From the NCBI GenBank assembly GCA_963662155.1, contig OY759269.1, forward strand, positions 2,046,501 through 2,110,500: 64,000 bases of DNA, given 5' to 3'. The notes beneath the pieces were generated by a model that did no database searches, was not told the origin of the DNA, and saw nothing but the letters and a program-made list of their open reading frames with translations. The position numbers and the translations under genes were made by a program. Source of the DNA: Lamellibrachia columna (taxonomy: Eukaryota > Annelida > Polychaeta > Sabellida > Siboglinidae). How positions within the stretch are numbered: position 1 is the first letter of the stretch; every line of letters starts with the position of its first letter. This document shows positions 40,230 through 53,274 of this stretch, in pieces.

Positions 40230-40346
40230 CAGTTGACAATCGACGAACCAGAGTCGCAAGCTGAGAGGAAAGAATTCACCAAGGGTGTCACTAGCACTCG
40301 TTCGGGATGTCGTATCAGAGTCCCAGCACGTTATCAGCAAAATTAA
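40230..40346 (+). pseudogene. pol: C-terminal tail of gypsy pol, beyond Polinton 2
   Basis: The frame ends STRSGCRIRVPARYQQN and TAA at 40344-40346. A TRSGR...PARY tail is typical of gypsy Pol proteins. This shows that Polinton 2 landed inside the pol gene. Confidence 0.75.
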
Positions 40347-40594
40347 TGGGGCATAATAATCCCCTGAGCACGAGGGCTGTCTACCCAATGACTGCTCTAG
40401 AGAATTATTAATCTCATTCAAACACATATTTTAAGCGAACATTTCTTTGAACATGTAACGTTCAGACATTAATTGCCTATATGTTTTTTTAGAATCAATA
40501 TGGACTCGTAACAATTGTTTTTAAACACGCATAATTATATTTACATAAGCTCAGCAATAATCCCTGTGAGTTTTAATTATCTCAGACAGGGGGA

Positions 40595-40744
40595 TGTTGT
40601 AATAAGGGACTCTTTGTATTAGAAGCATCACGGCGTAGGGATACATTATGTTGAAGTAGTCCGCCATATTGAAGATGTTCTTGTTAATCTGTTGGCACAA
40701 TAAAATCAGATTATTATCTGACATTCTCTGGGCACAATATATCA
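40595..40744 (+). repeat. 3' LTR of the gypsy element
   Basis: It begins TGTTGTAATAAGGG after the purine tract ACAGGGGGA and ends TATATCA. It matches 10713-10873. Confidence 0.85.
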
Positions 40745-40929
40745 GGTATCGTCTCGATTAGAGATTTATTCGACAGCAATTCACTTCACGTACATTTCAT
40801 AATCACATAAAATCGCCATATCCCGGCACATCAGTACACCGTACGTACCACGGCATCGGTAACATCTTTCTTTGAAATTTTAAGAGTTCGTAATTTAGAA
40901 ATCAAACATAACGCTGGTGCAAGCCGGCT

Positions 40930-41545
40930 TGGCAAAATTGTCTATGCAGCAATTTTAGAGTCCGAAAGTTCGGAGCATTTTCGTAGTTTCCCTCGCGGAG
41001 CGTACACGTCGTGTTTCGGTGAAATTGTCTGCCGCGCTCCCTGAGTGCGCAAATCTGTAACCTTTTAAAGCAAGGCAAACGCTTAATTTCCCAGAAGTTT
41101 CCAATACCCACGTACGCATGCGTGAACATCTCCCGATTCTACCTAAATCATCCAAAACCATCTCACACATGCGTGAACAGGCTGACGCCACACAACCTCC
41201 CTGAAGAAAACCCATTTGCATTTTCGCATAATTATTATATGTGTACGGAACATTTTGAAGGTCGGAATGTTGGGAGCATTTTGGTAGCTTCCCTCGTGGA
41301 GCGTACACGTCATGTTTCGGTTAAATAGTCTGCCGCGCTCCCCGAGTGCGCAAATCTGTCACCTTTTAAAACAAGCCAATAGCTTTCTCAGAAGTTTCCA
41401 GTACCAAAGTACGCATGCGTGAACATCTCCTGATTCTACCAAAATCATCCAAAACCATCTCACGCATGTGTGAACAGGCTGACGCCACACAACCTCCCTG
41501 AAGAAAAACCATTTTGTATTTTCACGTAATTACTATATGTGTACG
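40930..41545. repeat. Tandem duplication of about 310 bp
   Basis: Units at about 40930-41245 and 41246-41545 share GAGCGTACACGTC, CTGCCGCGCTCC and CAGGCTGACGCCACACAACC with moderate divergence. No gene is recognised. Confidence 0.8.
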
Positions 41546-41654
41546 GTGTGGGTGGCTGTCCTACATCTTGCCAAACTTTTCTCCGCCTGCTTACGGGTCA
41601 GGACAAGGTGAGACCTTGAGGAAACCGGTTGACAACTCATTAACACTAAGGCAA

Positions 41655-41856
<202 letters not shown>

Positions 41857-42006
41857 TTAAGGTGTATTCACACAGAAAAACGTTATATGGCAGACTAATT
41901 AAAATTTACTTCTGTTTAATTTCTGTGAAGAACTGTTTAAATTAACCAAGACAACATACGGCCGAAACGGCAACAATGGCGGAAACGGCGACTGCTACTC
42001 AGAACT

Positions 42007-42543
42007 ATGATATCTGTCATGGATAGAACACAGATTACTGTTGTTATCAATAACCATACACTACCTTACACTGAGAAATGTAAATACCTTGGCCATATTA
42101 TAATCAATAATCTTACTGATGATGACGATATTGCCAGGCAGAAAAGATGTATCTATGCTCAGGCTAATGCTTTAGCCAGAACATTTTACTTATGCAACAA
42201 TTCCATTAAAACAACTTTATTTAATTCATACTGTGGTTCAATGTACACCTCAAGTCTTTGGTGTCATTTTAAAAAACAGAGTCTGAATGGTATTACTGTC
42301 GCTTATAACAACAGTTTTAGAATTATACACAACCTGTCACCCCGCTGTAGTGCAAGCCATATGTTCGCTACTAATTATGTTAAATCCTTTAATGAACGTA
42401 TTTGCTCATCAATTTTTAGCCTTTTATGCCGGTTGGAAAAATCCGACAATATACTTTTTGTGAATTATCTTCACAATTTTATTTATTATCGAAGTCCATT
42501 GATTAAACATTGGATTGATCAATTATATGCTTTTAATTCATGA
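42007..42543 (+). pseudogene. Non-LTR retrotransposon, C-terminal part of RT ORF
   Basis: The 178-codon frame contains CKYLGHIIINNLTDDDDIAR, ALARTFYLCN and LFNSYCGSMYTSSLW, the post-catalytic thumb region common in a LINE family of marine invertebrates. The 5' part is missing. An AATAAAA motif and a short ATT repeat near 42738-42760 resemble the 3' end of the element. Confidence 0.75.
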
Positions 42544-42759
42544 TGTTTGTACTTTTATACAAATATATATTTTTTTATCCTAACTTATCTTATATATATT
42601 TTTACTACACGTCATGTATGTATATTTATATATATATATTTTTCTCACTACATGTACCTCTATTGTTCATCATGTCTGTATATGTATGTTTTTTTTAACC
42701 TGTATGTATTTATAATATTATGGGCTCTTGCCTGAAATAAAACATTATTATTATTAGTA

Positions 42760-44190
42760 TTACTATCATGCCGTCACCACACTTCACGTCCTAATATCCT
42801 AACAAATAGTAGCCTGCACACAGCCAAGACACATTAGTAACACGGATTACCATGTAAATAGCATCTAAGATTATGGCCAAACGTTCGATAATTTATTAGC
42901 GCCAACGATGCACCATATTCCACATAATATAAATAAAGTGGTTGAATAAGAAAACATGGCCCAGCCGCCCAGTTGAAGTCCACTTCCGTGTGTCATCAAG
43001 TTAACAGGTTGGACTGTTATAGCAACCTAATACAATAATACTGATCACGACGCCTGTGTGACCACGCAACATAACTTTCAAAAATAATAAATGTAACACC
43101 CGAATGTAACTCACTGCAGGTCATTCAGTACACAACAGTAACGCTTGAACATTGTACCATTACTAGTGCTGCCATCTAATGACAAAAGGGGAACATCATT
43201 CCACATCAGGGTACTGATTCTGCCGGCAATACTACTACTAACATTACGCATTGAAACCTAATGCCACTGCACGATACATAGGCAGACTCGTCCGCCCCAC
43301 TCTTGGTATCTGGGGCGGACGTCCACACCGGGTTTTTTCAACTCGCCGATTTGGGCTTTCCGTAGCTACGGAACTAATAACTTAAGTTTTAAAACCGATA
43401 CGCACTAACCGTTTCACATATGTATTCCGTGACATACAACCGACACTTGGGCGTCAAAAAACTGAAGAAATGTGCTCAAAATAATTATTTATGAGTACAT
43501 TTATCGGTCACACAGAAAAGATTTCATAAATAGCCACCATACTGTGCACGTGATGTTGCCTTTGGGTCACATGATCAAACGCGATTTCGTGTAGAATGAG
43601 GCCAGAGTGGGCCAGCAGCACATACATAAATAAAACACCCGTTAGTAAGTTAGTAGTTTATAGGGGGATGATGAATGATGTAACTCTATGGCCAGCAGAC
43701 GGCAATTCTTAGCGTGATCTTATATAGATCTACGAGAATCCATTTGGTATTCTCGCTCACAACAACATCCGGTTATATACAAATGTTGACAAACACATGC
43801 GTTCTGACAAAAAGGTAATAATTTCACACTTTTACATGGTTATTGTCAGGTAACTTTAGTGATATACATATAAGAATGCATACATACACGAAATACGTGT
43901 TTATTGCTATGTTTATGGCGTTTTTGTAAGATTTCACATTTCATGAAAATACTTCGCCTTACAACAGCAACAGCCAGACAGAAAAAATTGTATGGCGATT
44001 GACTTTGCTTACACGATACACTGCCACCGCCGTACTAATTCTATTATGCATTCCGCAAATCGTTCTTAGTAACACATTATACATTCATTAATCTAGGAGT
44101 AGGACGATATACAAACGCTGGCATGCCATTGTCGTTGACGGTGCCTAACTTAACTAGGTCTAGGACTAGGACATTTGGGACATCTCGCCG
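42760..44190. other. Intronic DNA, one notable hairpin
   Basis: No gene is seen. A perfect 10-bp stem GTCCGCCCCA / TGGGGCGGAC with an 11-base loop lies at 43290-43320 in otherwise AT-rich sequence. Confidence 0.5.
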
Positions 44191-44193
44191 TCA

Positions 44194-45475
44194 AAAGTGA
44201 ACGGAGTGTCATACAAACACAATGAACGGGGTGCCATACAAACATAATGGACAGAGTGTCATACAAACACAATGAACGGGGTGCCATACAAACATAATGG
44301 ACAGAGTGTCATACAAACACAATGAACGGGGTGCCATACAAACACAATGAACAGAGTGCCATACAAACACAATGAACGGGGTGCCAGACAAACACAATGA
44401 ACGGGGTGTCAGACAAACACAATGAACGGAGTGTCCTACAAACACAATGAACGGAGTGTCATACAAACACAATGAACGGAGTGTCATACAAACACAATGA
44501 ACGGAGTGTCATACAAACACAATGACAGAGTGCCATACAAACACAATGACAGAGTGCCATACAAACACAATGACAGAGTGCCATACAAACACAATGAACG
44601 GGGTGCCAGACAAACACAATGAACGGGGTGTCAGACAAACACAATGAACGGAGTGTCCTACAAACACAATGAACGGAGTGTCATACAAACACAATGAACG
44701 GGGGTGCCATACAAACACAATGACAGAGTGCCATACTAACACAATGACAGAGTGCCATACAAACACAATGAACGGGGTGCCATGCAAACACAATGAACGG
44801 GGTGCCATACAAACACAATGAACGGAGTGTCATACAAACACAATGAACGGAGTGTCATACAAACACAATGAACGGAGTGTCATACAAACACAATGAACGG
44901 AGTGTCATACAAACACAATGACAGAGTGCCATACAAACACAATGACAGAGTGCCATACAAACACAATGAACGGAGTGCCATACAAACACAATGAACGGAG
45001 TGCCATACAAACACAATGAACGGAGTGTCATACAAACACAATGAACGGGGTGCCATACAAACACAATGAACGGGGTGCCATACAAACACAATGAACGGAG
45101 TGCCATACAAACACAATGAACGGAGTGTCATACAAACACAATGAACGGGGTGCCATACAAACACAATGAACGGAGTGTCATACAAACACAATGACAGAGT
45201 GCCATACAAACACAATGACAGAGTGTCATACAAACACAATGAACGGAGTGCCATACAAACACAATAAACGGAGTGTCATACAAACACAATAAACGGAGTG
45301 CCATACAAACACAATGAACGGAGTGCCATACAAACACAATGAACGGAGTGTCATACAAACACAATGAACGGGGTGCCATACAAACACAATGAACGGAGTG
45401 TCATACAAACACAATGCACGGAGTGTCATACAAACACAATGAACGGATCGGAGTGTCATACAAACACGATATGCT
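44194..45475. repeat. 25-bp minisatellite, about 50 copies
   Basis: The unit AATGAACGGAGTGTCATACA plus AACAC is repeated head to tail for about 1.27 kb, with a 24-bp variant (AATGACAGAGTGCC...) and GGGG/GGAG and GCC/GTC variants. Blocks of variants recur, which indicates higher-order duplication. All six frames are artefacts of the repeat. Confidence 0.95.
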
Positions 45476-45679
45476 CCGTTCCAAGCGTGATTGTCTCACT
45501 TGGGTGTAAGTCAGATGTGACTTCTGACCCAGACCAAAGAACACCCGTTACGCGGGAAAATATGATAACCCGCATTCCCGTTTGCGCATCCGTTCTTGCG
45601 CACAGTTATTACCGTAAATTGGGAAATGTCAATGCAGCGCCGGCCGCCCTAAAAGCCAGATTATTTAACAAGATTTAAC

Positions 45680-47110
45680 AAGATTTGCCATCCAAGCCAA
45701 AGGCCCAGATGGCAAGTGGACAAGGAAGCCATTGGCTTATCGAGAGTCCAACAATGTTCATTTACTTATAACCCGCCCTCCTGAGATATGTGTCAACCTT
45801 GTTTTTAAACATATTCACGCTGCTAGCAGTTACACAATCTGTAGACAATTTGTTCCATTCATTTATTGTCCTCTGTGAGAACGAGTGCTTCCTGATGTCC
45901 AATCTACATTGATCCTTTACTAATTTTACCTCATGTCCTCTAGTTCTGCTATCCTTCTTGAGTGAGAAAAACATATTTCTATAAATATTTTCATACACAT
46001 TCAATATCTTAAAAACTTCAATCTGATCTCCTCTTAACCTCCTTGTCTCTAGAGTTGTTAAACCACATTCTTTCAGGCGTTCTTCATAACTAAGGTCTCT
46101 CAGTTCTGGAATCATTTTAGTTGCTCTCCTTTGTATGCGTTCAAGCATATCTACATCCTTCTTACGATATGGTCTCCATGCTTGTATACAGTATTCTAAA
46201 TGAGGTCTAACTATTGCTTTATAAAGAGGTATAATTAACTTTTTTTCCCTTGTATGTTATGTTTCTTCTAATCAATCCAAGAATTTGATTTCCCTTTGAA
46301 GCTGCAATACCACACTGCTCTGAAACTTTCATATCAACGCTTATTGTAACTCCTAAGTCCTTTTCTTTTACAGTAGTACCCAGAACAGTATCTCCCATTT
46401 TATAGTTTACATTCAAGTTCCCATGTCCTGTATGTAGGCATTTACATTTCCCAAAATTGAACAACATCTGCCATTTCGCAGACCATTTCACTAATCTGTC
46501 TAGATCGTTTTGTAAATGTTGTTTATCACCATCAGTATTAACCTTTCTAAACAGTTTTGTGTCATCCGCAAATTTCAGTACGTTACTTGTTATACTGTCG
46601 TCCAAGTCATTGATATATATTAAGAATAATATAGGTCCTAACACTGATCCTTGAGGTACCCCACTCAAAACCGATTTCCAATTTGAAACTTCTCCATCTA
46701 CTACAACTCGTTGTCTTCTGTCAGTCAGCCATTGTTCTATCCACTCAGTTATGCTATCCCCGATACCATGGGCTTTTAATTTAAGTAGTAATCTTTGATG
46801 TGGCACTTTGTCAAAAAGCTTTCTGAAAATCTAAGTAGATAATATCTACTGGCGATCCCACGTCTATCCACTTAGTGATTTCTTCCAAAAAACATAACAT
46901 ATTCGTTAAGCATGATCTCGCTTTAAGGAATCCATGTTGAGATGAATTTAATAATTTATGCTTAACGAGGAAGTCCACCATATGGTCTTTAATTAACCTT
47001 TCTAATAATTTACAAATCACTGACGTTAAACTCACTGGTCTGTAATTCTCTGACTTATTTCTCGAACCATTTGGGGCCATCCTTGCTGCCAGGGGCTTCT
47101 GACTACATTT
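45680..47110 (-). pseudogene. CR1/L2-like non-LTR retrotransposon, RT region
   Basis: This is the same family as 33330-35050. Minus-strand frames give NYRPVSLTSVICKLLERLI and IIYLDFQKAF, then VPQGSVLGPILFLIYINDL and KFADDTKLF, and the C-terminal domain. Two frameshifts (near 46810 and 46230) break it. The 5' end is truncated within the RT domain. Confidence 0.85.
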
Positions 47111-47155
47111 GTACCCCTGGCAGACTAACCTGTTGTTTTTTTAGTTGATATTCAA

Positions 47156-47585
47156 CTTATAAAATGTCACTTATTGAAACTGTCTAGCTTGTATGATGGT
47201 CAACCACAAACCTATTGGGGCCTTTTGTAGGCTACTTATATATGGAATCAGCCTTAGATTACTAAAATATATATATATCATTATATTGTAGTTATTAGTC
47301 TTGGCTACTATGTAGCTTTTATAGTGTTGCATGTAATTTGCTACATTAGAAAAAAAAGTATGTTTTCATGTAGATAATATACTCCTATAACATAAATCCA
47401 TCTGACATTTTTATCACTCCATCTTGGCAGCCATCGTGAAATTTAAACTAGCTGTCAAATTACAATATGCAGGAATTTACAACTTACATATGGACTATCA
47501 CTGCACAGCTAACAATCATATGAGTAGAATAATTTTATTCTCATATTATATGTATATATAAATACTATTTTAACCTGTATGTAAA
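47156..47585. repeat. Diverged direct repeat, copy 2 (copy 1 at 10140-10580)
   Basis: It is colinear with the first copy over about 430 bp and non-coding. Confidence 0.7.
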
Positions 47586-47856
47586 ATCTTATAACATGTT
47601 CGATTGTAATCAGTTATGTAGGTTAGTAACAATAAAGACAGGAATAGGTAAAAGTTACGCAATTGACATACATTACAATTACAGCCTCTATGATTATAAC
47701 TATATAATCGTAAATAATAGGACCCAATTGTGTCTAAAAATTTATAAATTTATCAAACATGAAGTGTTCAGTGACACAGTCCAAATTAATAAAAAATTTG
47801 CTGTTACGGTGTCAACATTGATTCTCTTACTTTGTCATGTCATCTCTCTTGCACAG

Positions 47857-48102
47857 GTTGGGTCCTAATCGACCGTTGTGGCAAACATTTTGGGGCCATT
47901 CTCAACTACCTGCGAGATGGAGAGACAGCACTGCCTGAGTCTCAGCAAGAGCTACAGGAACTACTGGCGGAGGCAGAGTTCTACCGCATTGAAGGGCTCA
48001 TAAAGCGCATACAGGCACGAGTTAAGGATGATGCTAAACCTATATGTTGCAATTTTGTTGTTAAGTCAGATGGGGAGACGAACCAAATCATTGACTCGAC
48101 AA
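47857..48102 (+). CDS. BACURD/KCTD10-13-like paralogue B, exon 2 (BTB end and linker)
   Basis: After the acceptor CTTGCACAG the frame reads WVLIDRCGKHFGAILNYLRD, then LPESQQELQELLAEAEFYRI and EGLIKRIQ. This is the second half of the KCTD10/13/TNFAIP1 BTB domain and its linker, and it closely matches the family. The first two bases complete a split Gly codon. The donor that fits the next exon's phase is A|GTAAGG at 48103; a second donor (GTGAGT) lies four bases downstream. These proteins dock cullin-3 to substrates such as RhoA. The exon is intact although its upstream exon is not. Confidence 0.85.
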
Positions 48103-49885
48103 GTAAGGTGAGTGATCAGGAGGGACTGACTCTTTTCAACAACACTTGTTTTTAACAGCGCCAATTCTTTTTAGCTACATTGATTTTTTAAATAATGAAA
48201 CATCTCAGCATGATATCACATAACCTAAATACAACATTTGGGTAACGTTAGGAAAAAGTTGATGCCTGAATACACTGTCATAGACTGAACAAGAATAATT
48301 GTTCACCTTCATTTAGACGTCAACATATCATAATGTGCAAAGCAGGAATTAAGATGGCTGATTACCCTGAATTAAAAGTAATGAAACTTTAAGTTTTAAT
48401 GGATGTTTGAAATCCATTAGACCCCAAAAGCCCAACAAATTTGTGGGGTCCCATGCAAATTTGTGAAATATCTAACATTGTGACATAATCGGTCAAAACA
48501 CAACATTTATTTACTATTCAAATATAAAACTTGCTGGGATATTGCAATTTGACATGTTCATATTATATAAAGCATAATATGTCATACTAACATAAAAATG
48601 GTAAAATTAATTATGTATTTTATTATTAAGTCTCGGTAAAACCACATGTTAGCAAAATTGGGCATATGCCAAACGTGCCTTGTGTATCTGATGACATCTG
48701 TGATGGTGTCCTCTCTGATCTTGATATTTTGTAATTTGCTGCCTTAATAGCCCGCAAGTAGTGCATCTCAAAAACTGTGTCTACTGTGATCGTAGCATCC
48801 TAACCTCCGCACCTGAAAGACAATGTCACTGAAATTGCACCAATGGTGACGCTCACCTACCCAGCAAAAAAAATTTGAAGTTAATGAGATGAGCGATCAA
48901 GTGGTTTTGTGACGTCAATGGTAATATGGGTTTACATTCACTCAGTGATTTCTATGCACTGCTTCAGTATAGTTTCGCTCGCGTTTTTATAGCGAGTGAT
49001 GGCAATGTCAATTTTCCAGAATAAAAAGTATACACATGTCACGTGGTCAAATATTACTTATATTTGACCATGTGACATGTGCATATGTATGGTAAATGAA
49101 TGAGAAGTTTGGTGGTTCTAGGTGGTCGTTTTCATGGTTAGGTCAGAAAGTAAAAATCGCAATAGCAGGAGTAGCGCTAACGGGTGGTGGTGATTTCAAC
49201 CCTTGGAGAATTCGGCCCAACTGCCATGTTAATTCGACTTGGTGATTTCTGTGACTGATGTGACACACAAGATCTACTCAGTTCTAGGTAGTAACTGATT
49301 AGCCTTCACTTTAAGGGTTTGTTATTCCTGTACTTGTCATTAAAGGGATGCTAAGTTTAACTAGATACTGTTGTTTTATCTGTTTCGTACAGTGAGCAAA
49401 AACACTGTATAGATCAAAGACCGTATGTAGGTGGCTCCGTTGTATTCACAATACAATAATCACTTATCGCTGTTATTGCTCTGTATTTTATTTAATTAAA
49501 AACAAACTGTGGAGAATTTCCCCTCAAGAGGGGAAATGCATGAAAATCTGAAATATAGAAACAAGATATTATGATAATTGTAATTTCATTTATTTAAATT
49601 ATTTAACTGTATATAATAATTTTTGGTGTAATATATGATATATTATATGATATGAATTTTACAGATATAACAAATTGTATGAGTTCTAATAATCAACTCG
49701 TTGACTGTGTATTAAAATGGAAAACATATAGCACTGTATTTTATGCGAAAGGAAGTGAAAGCTATAAAAGCAGTTAATGTGGAAATATATCAAATAACAA
49801 ATGAGAGAACAAATACAATGCTTAATTCAAAGAAAGACACATTAAACTTCATGTTCTCGCTACACAATCGTTTGGGCCGAGATCA
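48103..49885. other. Intron 2 of paralogue B, left part
   Basis: Nothing coding is seen. An imperfect inverted repeat near 49031-49086 (ACATGTCACGTGGTCAAATA with its near-inverse) could form a 20-bp stem. Confidence 0.5.
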
Positions 49886-50265
49886 CTATGCCCGTTGTAC
49901 CACAGTTGCTGGCTGAACTCTCCAAAGAATGCTGTCTAAGTTCACTGCGCCGAATTCACTGTGAGTCGACATCACCTGTATCCGCACTGCCAGCTCACCG
50001 ACAGCTCGCTTCAATCCTATGTAGACTGTGGTCGTTGCCGCCCGTGTCACTGCCTGTGTTCTACGGATTGGTGGCATCAACATAGCTCCCATTTTAGCAC
50101 CAGAATAACTGAGGGTTGCACCTTCTCTAGTCCGGATCGCAGTCGAAGCAAGTTTTCTTGAAGTGAACAAAGCCGGCTGTGCTTCGTAGGGAACTTAAAC
50201 CAACTACGTATTACTTTATTCTTTCTACTGTTTGCATTACAATAAACTGCAGCACAATAAACCAT
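49886..50265 (-). pseudogene. THAP-type zinc-finger domain remnant
   Basis: The minus-strand ATG at 50265 opens MVYCAAVYCNANSRKNKVIR and SWFKFP, resembling the start of THAP domains (C-x4-C followed by F-x-F-P). Further THAP-like pieces, FVHFKKTCFDCDPD and a K-x-G-A-x-x-x-P-P segment, lie downstream but in a different frame and past a stop. It is a decayed THAP exon, from a host gene or a P-element-like transposase. Confidence 0.5.
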
Positions 50266-50978
50266 TCTTCACTTCTATCGCTGTCAACAGTACAGTGAAT
50301 GAATGGAAACTCCCAGTGACGTCACGTTGAAGCTTGCATTGATCGTTTACATTATACACCAGCAACCATTAATCATAATCACCAAAAAATTTGAAAACCA
50401 TACTTTTAGCTCCCACTTTCTGACTGTTGTAAGTAACTGTTACTGTTGTGGTTTCCTGGAAAATGTGTGGCTCAACTAACACTGTCTTCCCTTGCACAAT
50501 ATACAAAGCTAGCCAACAGTCATCTGTTAGCCCATGAATAAGTAATATCTATAAAATCACTATCCTCCACTACAATATATTTTGTTTATATACTATATAT
50601 TTAAACATACATATTTTAAGTACAGCTCCAGAACTTTTTTCTACTGTGTTACTTCTTCAAATTTACATTTCATCTGCATCAAATGCTTGTTGCATCAACA
50701 CTTTGTCGCTTCCTGTATACATGTGTGCGTGTGAACGTGCTCGAGCACTAGCCTATATGCGCGCTTGCGTGTGTGTGTGCATGGGTCTTCTCTCCCTACA
50801 AATCTTCCCACATGTCTGTGAGTTTAACTACCTGCTTCCTACACACCTGCTGTACTCGTGTTTACATTTCTACAGTTGCAGTAAGTATATCCATAGCTTC
50901 CATTATTGATAACATCCCCAAAATGTATGTGTCTGCCTAGACATAATAATGTCTGCTGTCCAAACCTGGTTTGTCATT

Positions 50979-51005
50979 GCTTACAGGCACTAGAATTCCA
51001 GGCCC

Positions 51006-51038
<33 letters not shown>

Positions 51039-51064
51039 TGTATGTATGTATGTATGTATGTATG

Positions 51065-51098
<34 letters not shown>

Positions 51099-51172
51099 TG
51101 TATGTATGTATGTATATATATACATACATACATACATACATACATACATACATACATACATACATACATACA

Positions 51173-51205
<33 letters not shown>

Positions 51206-51233
51206 GGGCCTGGAATTCTAGTGCCTGTAAGCA
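50979..51233. repeat. Palindrome around (ATGT)n/(ACAT)n
   Basis: Arms containing GGCACTAGAATTCCAGGCCC and its exact inverse flank about 100 bp of ATGT repeat followed by about 90 bp of ACAT repeat, so the whole 255 bp can fold on itself. Confidence 0.95.
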
Positions 51234-51234
51234 A

Positions 51235-51271
51235 AGCTGTACAACAAGCTGAAACAAAATTAAACCATGTC

Positions 51272-51361
<90 letters not shown>

Positions 51362-51396
51362 GACATGGTTTAATTTTTTTCAGCTTGTTGTACAGC
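51235..51396. repeat. Palindrome around (TA)n
   Basis: Arms with GCTGTACAACAAGCTGAAA and AAACCATGTCACTTTA and their inverses flank about 80 bp of TA repeat. It abuts the preceding palindrome. No target duplication was recognised. Confidence 0.95.
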
Positions 51397-51722
51397 TTTA
51401 TCTTCCGTATCAGTACACAAGTACATGGTAAGTCTTCAAGATTCACTTCAGCAGCACTTCACTGTTCATTGCTAGAACCACCGTGGAGTTACACGTTGTA
51501 TAACATTAACCAGGAGACAATTGGTGTTGCTCCTATTACTCACAGTTACCACTTATACACTTTTCAATGTGGGAAGGTAGGAAGTTATATTTCACTGTTT
51601 TGTTCGGTGACTATTGAAGACTAAAATGTAGTGTTCAGCAACAATATGAACATGTCCCATTAAATGTATTAACTCAGAAACTGTAATTGAATAACCACAC
51701 ACATGTTGTAGTGACTTTCAAG

Positions 51723-51913
51723 GTTCATTTGACTTACTCAAGAACGTGGCATTGTTTGACAAACTGTCTATGGCGTACCGCAATGATGTAATCTTCATCG
51801 AGCAACTCAACTACAAAACTTGCTGCTGGTCATTCTACAAACACCATGAAAGAGTGGCCACATTGGACTGCTATGGATATGCTCAAGGCTCTGTGTATCC
51901 ACCAGTACCACTG
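51723..51913 (+). CDS. BACURD-like paralogue B, exon 3
   Basis: It follows the acceptor TTTCAAG and reads SFDLLKNVALFDKLSMAYRN, then CCWSFYKHHERVATLDC. The LFDKLS and CCWSFY blocks are characteristic of the family's C-terminal domain. It starts with two bases that complete the split codon from exon 2 and ends in phase 0 before GTAATA. Confidence 0.8.
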
Positions 51914-52778
51914 GTAATATGATTTGGTTGAACGTTATCAGTATAGATAGTTTAAAAGCAGGATACTAAATTACTGCAAGGATGTAGGCCGTGTATGTGG
52001 CGGGCGGGCATGCAATCGTTACGAATCATGATAGACACATGGCTTGAATAAATTGTTTTATTCTAAAAATTACATAATTGCATTTCAGCAATAATTTCTA
52101 ATAACAGATTAATACATGATACACCAGTACCTCAACAAACTAAGTTATTACAAATATGGTTGGTTAAACCTATGTGAAGAACAGTTGATGTGGTGCCTTC
52201 TTTTCCACATAGTGATGTCTCAAAGGTCATGACATATTACCAGATAGGTCCACTTTATAGAAAACAAGTAACGTGCCGTTCCTAAGCACATGCACAACAT
52301 CGCAAGATGGAATTATCACGCATAATGGTGACCTTATAATCTAACCAACTGCACATTGAACTGAATATGCCAATGCAGGGATCAAAGACTTTGTATGGGC
52401 TCAGTCTCCGGTCTAGCAGAAGTTAAAGAACACCTGTTTTATTTTGACAGTATTTCCGTAACAAAGTTTGCCGAGTACAGCTGACACTTCAGTAATATTA
52501 ATTCATTTGACTTTTATAGGGTCGTTGATTACATAAATAGAGATCCTTCCTACCTACCCACAGAGAGTTAACCCAGTGCATCGTCCCTTTTAAAACAGCT
52601 CTATTTGTAATTTGTGGATCATGTAACCACCCTAACTGTTAAAATTGTGAAATAACGTCTTGTAATGCACGTATGAGTTATTTGTGATTTTGAATGATAT
52701 ATGGATAAAAGCCAACTGTGACTGTCTTTGATACGAAGTCGCAGGATTGTTGTATCACTAACATTTTGTTGATTGCAG
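51914..52778. other. Intron 3 of paralogue B
   Basis: AT-rich sequence with no recognisable gene or repeat. Confidence 0.5.
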
Positions 52779-52826
52779 TGTAAGGAGACAGAAGTGTATG
52801 AGAATATGCTCAAACTGGCCTGGTAG
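52779..52826 (+). CDS. BACURD-like paralogue B, terminal coding exon
   Basis: It follows TTGATTGCAG and reads CKETEVYENMLKLAW before TAG, equivalent to the family C-terminal EARIYEETLN motif and to the exon at 7668-7718. It is in phase with exon 3. Confidence 0.72.
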   Translation, partial: CKETEVYENMLKLAW

Positions 52827-53161
52827 AGAGCGACCCATGTCTAGATCATGAAGCATCTACAGAACAAACTAGATTCAAAGCCACAGCGATACCCAAGAAT
52901 ATCTTCCGTGAAATAAGAAGCACTGTAATCTTCATAGCAAACTTCCTACGCTGCTTGAACACTGTATTTGTTTAATGATGTTGATATCCACTGTGGTGCA
53001 CACGGATGAAGGTGTTGTCTCAGACATAAATGTACTGTCTCCAACAGACGGCATGTTTATGCTCTTCTTCTTCTACCGGGTACGAGTCAACCCGCTCTCC
53101 ATGGCTTACTGACTCGGTGTGTGCAAGAGAAAGTAAAAAAATATTTGGAAGAAAGAGAAAA

Positions 53162-53270
<109 letters not shown>

Positions 53271-53274
53271 ATTT

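Noticed and set aside
44194..45475. Long minus-strand frames with repeats such as HSVHCVCMTLRSLCLYGTP
   Set aside because: All arise from the 25-bp minisatellite, which lacks stops in several frames.
50937..51366. Plus and minus frames of YVCM, YIHT and IYIY repeats
   Set aside because: These are artefacts of ATGT and TA microsatellites within the palindromes.
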